From Bacillus sp. BP-3 (GTDB lineage: Bacteria; Bacillota; Bacilli; Bacillales; Bacillaceae_G), in assembly GCF_028401955.1 (NCBI RefSeq), contig NZ_JAQOTJ010000002.1, positions 1-64,000 on the forward strand: DNA of 64,000 bases, in the 5' to 3' direction. Below, piece after piece: positions 34,517 through 42,139 of this stretch (within the stretch, counting starts at the first letter, position 1; each line of letters starts with the position of its first letter). Position numbers and translations under genes: made by a program. The notes under the pieces were generated by a model, which was not told the origin of the DNA, made no database searches, and saw only the letters and a program-made list of their open reading frames with translations.

Positions 34517-34559
34517 GTCAGTGCCCCTACTTCTATGCTGCGTAGAGTTTGTCCACTAT

Positions 34560-35585
34560 TTAACAATCGGAACATGAAGAAAGTAATTGATAATCAATAT
34601 AACTAGCGTCATAGTAAATGAATTGGTTTCCGCCTAAGTTTAGCCATCCATTTTGTTCGTAATATACTTTATAAGCTTCGTTATGATGTAATGTTCGAAT
34701 CAAATTGCCACTCATAGAAGGTTGATCTCGTAAATTTACATTATCGCCTGTAATTGTAGCGATTCCAATATAGTTGCAGTAACAAATATAACTAGGATCA
34801 TAAAAAACAAATTCATTTCCGCCTAAGTTTAACCATCCATTTTGTTCGTAATATACTTTATAGGACTCATTGCGATGTAATGTTCCAATGACATCGCCGC
34901 TCATAGAAGGTTGATCTCGTAAATTCACATTATCACCTGCGATTGTAGCAATTCCTATATAGGAGCTATTAGGTCCATTGTTGTTATTATTCCCGTTATC
35001 CAAATTTACATAGGATATATTGCAATCGACATTGCTATTAATACCTTGTACACTTCCAGTATCTGTGTATTGCCAAATATCACATTCCATTCCTGCACCT
35101 CTTGGATTATAACGTGCAACCCACAATAAAGTATCTTGCAAGCGTGAAACGTTTAGACTATTTTGGAAGAAATATAGATTGCTATAAACGCCGGTATGTG
35201 TATACCCCGCATTTTTTAATTCTGTTAAAAATGCATTCACAGCATCTGTTAATGTGTCCGGATCTAAATTTGCATCATTGACTTCTACATCGACAAATAC
35301 AGGTGCAGTTAATGTGACGCTCTGTAAATTTTTAATGAAGAAAGCAGCCTCTTGTCTTGCATCATTCACAGAGATTGCTCGAAAGAAGTGGTAAGCCCCT
35401 GTCAGGATGCCAACACTGTTTGCACCGTTGATATTGTATTGAAAGGTTGGATCAACAAAATTGGTACCTTGCTCAGAACCTTCTGTTACTTTTGCAATCA
35501 TAAAGTTTACTTGATTCGGATCATTCTTTACTTGATTCCAATTAATATTTCCCTCATGGTGACTCACATCAATTCCAAATGACAT
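34560..35585 (-). CDS. GH25 lysozyme with two SH3 domains
   Basis: A 341-residue muramidase that cleaves the MurNAc-GlcNAc bond of peptidoglycan. The GH25 domain (1-195) starts 'GIDVSHHEGNINW' and has the catalytic pair Asp99-x-Glu101 in 'FVDVEV'. An Asn-rich linker (about 197-206) leads to two near-identical SH3 domains (about 208-268 and 273-333), each with 'GDNVNLRDQPSMSG' and 'YYEQNGWLNLGGN'. No signal peptide is present, so release needs a holin, lysis, or spore-related location; no holin gene is adjacent. The C terminus is Cys-rich ('SSCSDC'). Ribosome site AGGAGTG. Confidence 0.92.
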   Translation of the reverse strand: MSFGIDVSHHEGNINWNQVKNDPNQVNFMIAKVTEGSEQGTNFVDPTFQYNINGANSVGILTGAYHFFRAISVNDARQEAAFFIKNLQSVTLTAPVFVDVEVNDANLDPDTLTDAVNAFLTELKNAGYTHTGVYSNLYFFQNSLNVSRLQDTLLWVARYNPRGAGMECDIWQYTDTGSVQGINSNVDCNISYVNLDNGNNNNNGPNSSYIGIATIAGDNVNLRDQPSMSGDVIGTLHRNESYKVYYEQNGWLNLGGNEFVFYDPSYICYCNYIGIATITGDNVNLRDQPSMSGNLIRTLHHNEAYKVYYEQNGWLNLGGNQFIYYDASYIDYQLLSSCSDC

Positions 35586-35832
35586 GATATAACACTCCTA
35601 ATTCGTTTATTTAATTTTTTGAGGTACTATACTACTTTATATTCTCAGTCTATTAAATTGTTAATGAATGTGTATGGGTAATTATACCATTTCTACTATT
35701 TTGGGTGATACTACAGTCTATCAATTAAGTATTTTTGTAAGAAAGCAGCTTATTTTATATTTTTTCCATGAGGGACATAATCCACTCGAGTTCATGTTCA
35801 ATCTGTGATTTACTATATTGTACTACTTCGGA
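35586..35832. other. Intergenic, lysozyme promoter region
   Basis: No gene. The region should include the promoter of the minus-strand lysozyme gene. The part after 35760 leads into the broken PapR-like gene, whose 5' end is missing. Confidence 0.4.
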
Positions 35833-35936
35833 ATGTTAACGAGTATGTCTTTTGAACCTAGCGAAGGTATAATGAATCCGAAAGAAGAAACGGAAGAAGT
35901 GGATGTAATTCCATTTTGCCATTTGAGTATGAATGA
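35833..35936 (+). pseudogene. Broken PapR-like signal peptide gene
   Basis: From ATG at 35833 it reads 'MLTSMSFEPSEGIMNPKEET' then 'EEVDV', matching residues 14-37 of the intact PapR-like gene at 40678. One base is missing near 35908, after which the other frame gives 'SILPFEYE' and a stop. The first 13 codons and the ribosome site are lost. The sequence downstream, including the terminator and a 'GAATA.GAATCT' stretch, also matches the region after the intact copy. Confidence 0.75.
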
Positions 35937-35983
35937 AAAAAGAAACAATTACTTTTGTTAGCGCTTGTTTCTTTTTTCATTCA
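35931..35983 (+). terminator. Terminator after broken PapR-like gene
   Basis: GAATGAAAAAAGAAACAA / TTGTTTCTTTTTTCATTC stem with T tail, homologous to the terminator after the intact copy. Confidence 0.75.
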
Positions 35984-36136
35984 TTTTTTTGTAATATAGA
36001 TGCTTGAGATAATAGAATACGAATCTTTTTTTGAAATAAAAAGGCTGGAATAGACCATATGTTACGGTTAGTCCTATGAATGCTTTTGAACTTACTTCAA
36101 GCGAATCTGTTTTTTAGTTATCTCCTTTATATATAT

Positions 36137-36610
36137 TTACCAAACAGGTTTTGCGCTTGATGATAATTTACCTTTAGTTGCTTCACAAACTAATTTTGTT
36201 AAATCTTCTTTGAGCATGTGCATTCGTTCAGCACCTATCTTTTCAATCCAGCGCTGTTCTATCTCAGCTACTATCTCTTCTTTTGTTTTCATTACTAAAC
36301 AGCCTTGTTCGGTTAAAACAATAATTTTCCCTCTCTTATCAGTGGGATGAGTTTGGCGTATTACATAACCACGTTCCTCAAGATAATCTACCATTTTACT
36401 CACAGCTTGTTTTGTAATTCCTAAGTATTCAGCTAGTTCTATACCTGTTGCTCCAGCAGGGTTGATACGTTTAAACATAAAACCATGTGCAGGTCTAATA
36501 TCTCCAAATCCCAATTCGCTTAATCTGTCATGTAGTTCATCAATCAATGTACTATAAGATAATGATAAAATTGATGTAAGATCTAAGTCACTATTTACTT
36601 GATGATTCAT
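36137..36610 (-). CDS. MarR family repressor
   Basis: A 157-residue winged-helix regulator. The DNA-binding part is 'GIELAEYLGITKQAVSKMVDYLEERGYV' (about 57-84) followed by the wing 'RQTHPTDKRGKIIVLTEQG'. It is divergent from the DUF3238-like genes, with two large palindromes in the 130-base gap; the same pair of palindromes recurs before azoR. It most likely represses both units and itself. No Cys sensor of the YodB type is obvious (one Cys at about 107, one near 144), so the inducer cannot be named; quinones or azo dyes would suit the target azoR. Confidence 0.88.
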   Translation of the reverse strand: MNHQVNSDLDLTSILSLSYSTLIDELHDRLSELGFGDIRPAHGFMFKRINPAGATGIELAEYLGITKQAVSKMVDYLEERGYVIRQTHPTDKRGKIIVLTEQGCLVMKTKEEIVAEIEQRWIEKIGAERMHMLKEDLTKLVCEATKGKLSSSAKPVW

Positions 36611-36625
36611 CTATAATCCCTCCTT

Positions 36626-36703
36626 AAACAAAGTCAATTAAGTTGACTTTGTTTGAATTTCATTGTACTATGCAAAATATAGTCAATCAAGTTGACTATA
36701 TTT
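36626..36703 (+). promoter_or_regulatory. Twin MarR operators with promoter
   Basis: Operator 1 (36626-36654) has arms AAACAAAGTCAA and TTGACTTTGTTT around TTAAG. Operator 2 (36675-36703) has arms AAATATAGTCAA and TTGACTATATTT around TCAAG. Centres are 49 bases apart. A promoter TTGACT (36643-36648)-N17-TACTAT (36666-36671) lies between and within them, so binding would block RNA polymerase. Confidence 0.85.
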
Positions 36704-36742
36704 GATTGTGAAAGAAAAATGAATACATTATGGAGGTTTCAT

Positions 36743-37327
36743 ATGGCTAATATCGTGAAAATTAGAGGAAGTGTATTTGCACCATATGCATGGTTGGAAC
36801 CTATTAAGGATCCTGCAACAGGAAGGGTATTCGAATATACTGGTGATGCACGTGAATTTACACCATATGCTGTAAACACAATGCGGTCAAGATTAGAGCA
36901 AGAAGTGATTATTGATTTTTATAAAAAAGAAATTTTCTCACATGTAAATGCTTGTATCGTAACTGTGAAAATTACAAATCCAGATGGTTCTATTGAGCAT
37001 AAAAAAGGAAAAACAACTACAGAAAACATTGTATGTACGAATGTTGTGTGGGGCGATGATGAAGTTTCTTTTGAAATGAGTGCAAGTGCCAGCAATCCTT
37101 TAAATGCAGCAGCACCTGCGGCTGACTATTTATTAACTATACGTGCTAGCAAAAGTGGAGCTTTGCATATTGAAGGTTCTCATGATGGTTTTCCCTGCTA
37201 TGAATTTTATAAGCAAACAGATTTTGGTCCATTCGAATTAATATATACACATGATTTCAGAAAAACTGGTGACACTCCAGCAGCGTTAGCTGGAGAAATG
37301 GAATACAGTTTTAAAACGATGATATAG
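36743..37327 (+). CDS. DUF3238-like protein, copy 1
   Basis: A 194-residue protein without signal peptide. The sequence 'IVKIRGSVFAPYAWLEPIKD', 'GDAREFTPYAVNTMRSRLEQE' and 'SHDGFPCYEFYKQTDFGPF' resembles Bacillus proteins labelled DUF3238; the function of that family is unknown. ATG at 36743 has TGGAGG 8 bases upstream. A related copy follows 136 bases later. A hairpin GTCGCTATTT / AAATAGCGAC (37346-37402) between the two could reduce read-through. Under the MarR twin operators. Confidence 0.75.
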   Translation: MANIVKIRGSVFAPYAWLEPIKDPATGRVFEYTGDAREFTPYAVNTMRSRLEQEVIIDFYKKEIFSHVNACIVTVKITNPDGSIEHKKGKTTTENIVCTNVVWGDDEVSFEMSASASNPLNAAAPAADYLLTIRASKSGALHIEGSHDGFPCYEFYKQTDFGPFELIYTHDFRKTGDTPAALAGEMEYSFKTMI

Positions 37328-37463
37328 ATATAAATATCAATCAGAAGAGTCGCTATTTAAACTAAAGGAATAGTAATTGATTATGCGAAAGAAATAGCGA
37401 CCTGTTTTGCAGGGTGGCTCCATGTTATGAATTACCTAAAATAAAATTATAGAGGTGTGTCTC

Positions 37464-38048
37464 ATGACTAATATCGTTAAAATTAGAGCAAGTGTATTTA
37501 TTCCAATGTCTTGGACTGAACCTAAGAAGGATATTCAAACAGGAAACGTAATCGAATTCGAAGGTGACTCACGTGAATTTACACCATATGCTGTAAACGC
37601 TATGCGTTCCAGAATTGAACAAGAAGTAGTTGTAGATTTTTACAAAAAAGAAATTTTCACATATGCGAATACGGGTATAACAACAGAAAGAGTTACAACT
37701 TCAGATGGTTCCGTTAATAAAAGAACAGGAAAAGCGAGTACAGAAAATATTTTGTGCACGAATATTGTATGGAATTCTGATGACGTCAAGTTTCAAATGA
37801 GTGCAAGTGCTAGCAACCCATTAAATGTATATGCACCTCCCGTTGACTATCTATTAACTGTACATGTCAAAAAAGGTGGTACTGTTGATATTGAAGGTAC
37901 ACATGACGGATTCCCTTGCTATGAATTTTATAAACAAACAGATTTTGGTCCGTTTGAACAAATTCATACACATGATTTCAGAGAAACTGGTGATACAGCT
38001 GAAGCTCTAGGTGGAGAAATGGAGTATAGCTTTAAAAAGATATTGTAA
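37464..38048 (+). CDS. DUF3238-like protein, copy 2
   Basis: A 194-residue paralogue of the preceding gene with the same landmarks: 'IVKIRASVFIPMSWTEPKKD', 'GDSREFTPYAVNAMRSRIEQE' and 'THDGFPCYEFYKQTDFGPF'. The two are alike over their whole length, so the pair arose by tandem duplication. ATG at 37464 has AGAGGTG upstream. It should share the MarR-controlled transcript with copy 1. The shared 'HDGFPCYEFYKQ' with an invariant Cys and several acidic residues suggests a binding pocket; function unknown. Confidence 0.75.
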   Translation: MTNIVKIRASVFIPMSWTEPKKDIQTGNVIEFEGDSREFTPYAVNAMRSRIEQEVVVDFYKKEIFTYANTGITTERVTTSDGSVNKRTGKASTENILCTNIVWNSDDVKFQMSASASNPLNVYAPPVDYLLTVHVKKGGTVDIEGTHDGFPCYEFYKQTDFGPFEQIHTHDFRETGDTAEALGGEMEYSFKKIL

Positions 38049-38066
38049 AGTCAATGTGATACTACA

Positions 38067-38417
38067 TTGTCATCGAACGAAGAGAAATTTGTATTCATAA
38101 TAGGTATATTCCAAGAAGAACAAAATATTGAAGACATCGAAGTTTTAACAAAATTGGCCGAGGAAGTGGGACTTTCTCAGGATGCATTTAAAGAAGCATT
38201 AGTATCACGAAAGTACCGAGAAATGCATCAAAAAGCTCTAAAACATGCCCATGAAGAAGCGCAAATTATGGCTGTTCCAACGTTCATTATTGGTGACGAG
38301 GTCATTCAAGGATTCACTAGCAAAGAAAGATTAGCAAAGGCGATTGATCAAGAACTAGAAAAGGGTAAAGAAAATGAGTTGGATGAATTGCAATGTAATG
38401 TATATGGAGATTGTTAA
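38067..38417 (+). pseudogene. DsbA-family oxidoreductase, N-terminally truncated
   Basis: The frame encodes only the C-terminal half of a DsbA/FrnE-like thioredoxin-fold protein: 'FQEEQNIEDIEVLTKLAEEV', 'HKALKHAHEEAQ'-like helix and the cis-Pro segment 'MAVPTFIIGDEVIQGFTSK'. The N-terminal half with the CxxC redox site is missing (normal length about 210-240 residues), and there is no good ribosome site. It is a remnant located between the DUF3238-like pair and azoR. Confidence 0.75.
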
Positions 38418-38452
38418 TGCTATAAATACTTGATGATTTATATATAAAATTC

Positions 38453-38529
38453 AAACAAAGTCAATTAGGTTGACTTTGTTTGAATTTTATTGTAATATTC
38501 GTAATATAGTCAACTTAATTGACTACATT
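38453..38529 (+). promoter_or_regulatory. Twin MarR operators of azoR
   Basis: Operator 3 (38453-38481) has arms AAACAAAGTCAA and TTGACTTTGTTT around TTAGG, identical in both arms to operator 1. Operator 4 (38502-38529) has AGTCAA-CTTAA-TTGACT. Centres are again 49 bases apart. The promoter is TTGACT (38470-38475)-N17-TAATAT (38493-38498). The unit copies the layout at 36626-36703. Confidence 0.85.
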
Positions 38530-38614
38530 GTTTTTGTTAAAAAAGAAATGGAATACCCATTTTTAATGAGTAAATATAGAACAACGTAAGAATGAGTAAC
38601 AGGAGGAAAAGAGA

Positions 38615-39241
38615 ATGACAACAGTTTTATTTGTAAAAGCAAACAATCGTCCAGCAGATCAGGCGGTGAGTGTGAGATTATATGAGGCTTTTTTAGCGAG
38701 CTATAAAGAATCCCACCCAAATGATACAGTGGTAGAGCTTAATTTATATAATGAAGAATTGCCGTATGTAGGAGTAGATATGATTAACGGCACATTTAAG
38801 GCGAGTAGAGGACTTGAGTTAACAGAAAAGGAAGCAAAAGCAGTAGCTGTTGCTGATAAATACTTAGATCAATTCCTTGCGGCTGATAAAGTTGTATTTG
38901 GTTTCCCGTTATGGAATTTAACAATCCCAGCCGTACTACACACATATATTGATTACTTAAACCGTGCGGGCAAAACATTTAAATATACGGCGGAAGGTCC
39001 AGTAGGTCTGATTGGAGATAAAAGAATTGCATTATTAAACGCAAGTGGCGGTGTATATTCTGAAGGGCCAAAAGCTGAAGTAGAAATGGCTGTTAAATAT
39101 GTAGCAAGCATGATGGGTTTCTTCGGTGTAAAAGATATCGAGAAAGTAGTGATTGAAGGTCACAACCAATTCCCTGATAAAGCAGAAGAAATCATTGCTG
39201 CAGGACTTGAAAAGGCTATGAAAGTAGCAAGTACGTTCTAA
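38615..39241 (+). CDS. azoR: FMN-dependent NADH-azoreductase
   Basis: A 208-residue flavodoxin-fold enzyme of the AzoR family that reduces quinones and azo compounds by two-electron transfer from NADH. Landmarks are 'VLFVKANNRPADQAVSVRLY', the FMN loop 'FPLWNLTIPAVLHTYIDYLNRAGKTF' and 'LNASGGVYSEG'. Length is normal. Ribosome site AGGAGG. The preceding twin operators imply repression by the neighbouring MarR protein and induction by a toxic electrophile or drug. A terminator separates it from the MFS gene. Confidence 0.93.
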   Translation: MTTVLFVKANNRPADQAVSVRLYEAFLASYKESHPNDTVVELNLYNEELPYVGVDMINGTFKASRGLELTEKEAKAVAVADKYLDQFLAADKVVFGFPLWNLTIPAVLHTYIDYLNRAGKTFKYTAEGPVGLIGDKRIALLNASGGVYSEGPKAEVEMAVKYVASMMGFFGVKDIEKVVIEGHNQFPDKAEEIIAAGLEKAMKVASTF

Positions 39242-39255
39242 TTAACAAAACACTA

Positions 39256-39288
39256 TGGCAGTACCAGCGATGGTACTGCTTTTTTATT
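39256..39288 (+). terminator. Terminator of azoR
   Basis: GGCAGTACC / GGTACTGCT stem with T run. Confidence 0.8.
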
Positions 39289-39335
39289 TGCTCATCTGTA
39301 AGATATGAAACGATAGAAAGAAGGATTACATTATA

Positions 39336-40466
39336 ATGGAACGTTTATGGACAAAGAACTATATTATGCTGACAATTACAGCGCTATTACTATTTAGTGG
39401 CTTTTATTTACTCATGCCAACACTGCCTATGTTTATTAAACAATTAGGGGGAAGTGAATCTCAAGTTGGATTTATTATAGGAGTGTTTACCATATCGGCA
39501 GTCATTTTACGTCCGATTGTTGGAGGATTAATGGATCGATATGGCAGGCGCGTATTTATAATAAGTGGGCTACTATTTTTTGCAATTACAATGTATTTTT
39601 ATGATTGGGTAACAGGAGTTATATTTTTAGTGGTATTACGTATCCTTCATGGAATCAGCTGGGCATTTGCTACAACTTCGATCGGAACAGCTGTGACGGA
39701 TGTGATTCCACCATCTCGTCGCGGAGAAGGCATGGGGTGGTATGGACTTGCAATGACTTTAGGCATGGCTTTAGGACCAATATTAGGTCTTTGGGTCGCA
39801 AAATCATTTTCATTTCATTATCTATTCCTTCTATGCACAGCGTTAGCGGTTATTGCATTCATACTTGCGCTTGGTACAAAAATACCAGCAGTTCAAAGTG
39901 CAGCAAAACAACCAATATCATTTTTCGAAAAAACAGTTTTACCAATCGCTGTTGTTACATTTTTCCTATCCCTGACTTTTGGTGGCATTACAACATTTTT
40001 ACCATTGTTTGCGGCAAAAATTCAAGTTAATGCCGGTACTTTTTTCTTAGTTTATGCTGTCACACTTACAGTCATTAGACCACTTGCCGGGAAGATATCC
40101 GATAAACATGGAGAAGGGGTCATTATTGTTCCTGCGCTTATTACACTGATAATCGCACTATTCGTCCTAACAATGACAAAAGGGATTGTAGGACTAGTTA
40201 TTACAGCTATTTTGTACGGAATTGGATTCGGATCAGCACAACCTGCTCTTCAAGTAGCAACGATCCGATTAGCTCCATCAGAGAAAAGAGGGGTCGCAAA
40301 CGCTACATTTTTTACTGCTTTTGATTTGGGGATTGGCTTAGGATCCATGATTTTAGGACTTGTTTCACAAACCATGGGATATCAAATGCTATTTACTGTT
40401 TGTGCTATATCTGGGTTTATTAGTCTGTTGCTTTTCGTTTTGTTTGTGAAAAAGACATTAAAATAA
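39336..40466 (+). CDS. MFS transporter, drug-efflux type
   Basis: A 376-residue major facilitator protein with 12 predicted membrane helices. The cytoplasmic motif A 'GGLMDRYGRRVFIISG' follows helix 2, and motif C-like 'LGMALGPILG' lies in helix 5, the mark of antiporter-type drug exporters. Related to the small YwoG/YfcJ-like group; substrate unknown. It starts 94 bases after azoR, beyond a terminator, so it may be partly co-transcribed by read-through. Confidence 0.88.
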   Translation: MERLWTKNYIMLTITALLLFSGFYLLMPTLPMFIKQLGGSESQVGFIIGVFTISAVILRPIVGGLMDRYGRRVFIISGLLFFAITMYFYDWVTGVIFLVVLRILHGISWAFATTSIGTAVTDVIPPSRRGEGMGWYGLAMTLGMALGPILGLWVAKSFSFHYLFLLCTALAVIAFILALGTKIPAVQSAAKQPISFFEKTVLPIAVVTFFLSLTFGGITTFLPLFAAKIQVNAGTFFLVYAVTLTVIRPLAGKISDKHGEGVIIVPALITLIIALFVLTMTKGIVGLVITAILYGIGFGSAQPALQVATIRLAPSEKRGVANATFFTAFDLGIGLGSMILGLVSQTMGYQMLFTVCAISGFISLLLFVLFVKKTLK

Positions 40467-40479
40467 TATTTTAATTTAA

Positions 40480-40515
40480 GAAAAAAAGCCCATTAAAAAA
40501 TGGGCTTTTTTTCTT
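40480..40515 (+). terminator. Rho-independent terminator
   Basis: AAAAAAAGCCCA / TGGGCTTTTTTT stem after the MFS gene. Confidence 0.85.
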
Positions 40516-40601
40516 AGAGGTTAATGATGACTAACCACTAAAACGGTTTGATGGAGAACTTATTGTAACACAATTGCCTTTATCTGAAAATATAAAAAAC
40601 A

Positions 40602-40617
40602 TATGCAATATTGCATT
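40602..40617 (+). promoter_or_regulatory. PlcR-type box
   Basis: TATGCAATATTGCATT matches the PlcR consensus TATGNANNNNTNCATA at all fixed positions except the last (T for A). A -10-like TATATT lies at 40640-40645. The gene downstream is the PapR-like peptide, which makes regulation by PlcR or a PlcR paralogue plausible. Confidence 0.65.
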
Positions 40618-40677
40618 TTATCCAAATATTTCTTCATGCTATATTAATAGAGAACCTGTGGGGGGGGGAGAGAACAT

Positions 40678-40818
40678 ATGCAAAAACTTTTTATGGGAAG
40701 TTTAGTAGCATTCACAATGCTAACGAGTATGTCTTTTGAAGGTAGCGAAGTCGCAATGAATCCTAAAGAAGAAACAGAAGAAGTAGATTTAATGTCTATT
40801 TTGCCATTTGAGTACTAA
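40678..40818 (+). CDS. PapR-like secreted signalling peptide precursor
   Basis: A 46-residue peptide: N-terminal export segment 'MQKLFMGSLVAFTMLTSMSF', an acidic middle 'NPKEETEEVDLM' and the C-terminal 'SILPFEY'. PapR, the precursor of the PlcR quorum-sensing peptide, has the same size (48), a similar start (as I recall, 'MKKLLIGSLLTLAMAWGIS') and ends in heptapeptides such as ADLPFEF or SDLPFEH. The ribosome site is a run of G followed by AGAG, 8-10 bases before ATG. No plcR-like gene is adjacent, so it is an orphan. A broken copy lies at 35833. The mature signal should be within the last 5-8 residues; its receptor is unknown. Confidence 0.8.
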   Translation: MQKLFMGSLVAFTMLTSMSFEGSEVAMNPKEETEEVDLMSILPFEY

Positions 40819-40868
40819 TAAAAAAGAAACAATCACTTATAACAAAGGGGATTGTTTCTTTTTTATTG
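40818..40868 (+). terminator. Terminator of PapR-like gene
   Basis: AAAAAAGAAACAATC / GATTGTTTCTTTTTT stem with T tail, homologous to that at 35931-35983. Confidence 0.8.
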
Positions 40869-40920
40869 ATTATGTATACCTGAAATAATAGAATATGAAT
40901 CTATTATGAAAAAGCCCGAT

Positions 40921-41961
40921 TCATCCACGTTTAGTTTCATTAGCCTTTTGTATGTAATAGACTTCGTGTATCCACTCTTCAAGGATCATTATTGTTTTAT
41001 TTGTTGCATCCATCCCTATTTTCATACCAATTGGAACGGTTAACATCGGGTGAGTGTGGCAACAATCAAAATCTGCAATAAAGGGTATGTTAATGCCATC
41101 TAAAACCTCTAATAGAATCTCATATGGTTTTTTACTTGTACCACTATCATTAAATTGCTCATGTTTCCCAAGGATTAAACCAGAAATTTTATTAAATACT
41201 CCATTGAGTTTTAATAACGAAAAACTTCTTTCAATAGTAGCAGCATCTTTTGATGTGTCTTCGATAAAAAGAATATCTCCTTCTTTTATTTCTGGCATAT
41301 AGTCGCTACCCCAAATGCCAGTTAAAGTGTCTAAATTTCCTCCAATTAATCGTCCTGTTGCTTTTCCAGCATTTACACAGATCCACTCATTTTTTATACG
41401 TTGTTTTTCCTTCGTTTTTTCTTCCCAATTGATAAACTCATCCGTCCAATACGGCGGCTTTTTAATCGTATATGGTAATGTTTGTTTCTCCTCTAACATG
41501 TCACTAAAATATTCGTATGTAAAGTGAACAAATGGTTCAAATTCACCAAATGAGGGGATTAATGCAGGTCCATAAAATGTATGGATTCCAGTTTTGGCGT
41601 ATATCCCAAGTAATATTGCAGTAACATCAGAATAACCTATCATGATTTTCGGGCTTTTTATAAAAGCTTCATAATCAATATAAGGCAATATTGAATTAGA
41701 ATTCATGCCACCAATGGTTGACATGATACATTTGATGTTAGGGTTTCGTATTAATTCATTGAGTTCTTCTGCCCTCTCTTTAATGCTTCCAGACCGGTAG
41801 TTATCATGTCTTTTAGTTAAATTTCCTTCTATTATTCTAAAACCTTTGTTCTCTAGGAATTTTTTTGCCCGTTCAAATCTTTTAGGTGCTGTATAAGTTG
41901 CGGGTGATGAAGGAGAATAAATCCCGATTAAATCTCCTTTTTGTAATCTGCTGAGTTTCAT
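40921..41961 (-). CDS. S66 peptidase, MccF-like
   Basis: A 346-residue serine peptidase of the LD-carboxypeptidase/MccF family. It carries the nucleophile Ser in 'IMIGYSDVTAI', a Glu in 'LFIEDTSKD' and the His in 'CCHTHPM', which form the Ser-Glu-His triad. The group cleaves the amide of aminoacyl-nucleotide toxins (microcin C immunity) or muropeptides; the extended loop 'PPYWTDEFINWEEKTKEKQR' and length favour the MccF-like side. ATG at 41961 has AAAGGAG about 10 bases upstream and gives the standard 'LQKGDLIGIYSPSSP' start. Transcribed alone. Confidence 0.9.
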   Translation of the reverse strand: MKLSRLQKGDLIGIYSPSSPATYTAPKRFERAKKFLENKGFRIIEGNLTKRHDNYRSGSIKERAEELNELIRNPNIKCIMSTIGGMNSNSILPYIDYEAFIKSPKIMIGYSDVTAILLGIYAKTGIHTFYGPALIPSFGEFEPFVHFTYEYFSDMLEEKQTLPYTIKKPPYWTDEFINWEEKTKEKQRIKNEWICVNAGKATGRLIGGNLDTLTGIWGSDYMPEIKEGDILFIEDTSKDAATIERSFSLLKLNGVFNKISGLILGKHEQFNDSGTSKKPYEILLEVLDGINIPFIADFDCCHTHPMLTVPIGMKIGMDATNKTIMILEEWIHEVYYIQKANETKRG

Positions 41962-42139
41962 TGTTTTCTCTCTCCTTTCGAACAATTTGATTTCACACGT
42001 ACAAATGTAGATAACTTAAAGTAACGAAATAATATAAAAAGAAACTGACTTTAAGGTGTTGTCTTTTATGTTTCTATAAATGAATCTGTTGGTTGAACGA
42101 GGGAAGACTGTTATTGCAAGTATGATAAACCTTTTTAAA
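41962..42139. other. Short intergenic region
   Basis: Contains the promoter of the MccF-like gene (minus strand) and the 3' end of the AraC gene. No other feature is recognised. Confidence 0.4.

Noticed and set aside
34560-35585. Prophage around the GH25 lysozyme
   Set aside because: No holin, tail, capsid, terminase or integrase genes are found on either side.
39605-40030. 141-codon plus-strand open frame inside the MFS gene
   Set aside because: It is a shifted frame of the MFS gene with abnormal Ser/Cys/Arg-rich content.
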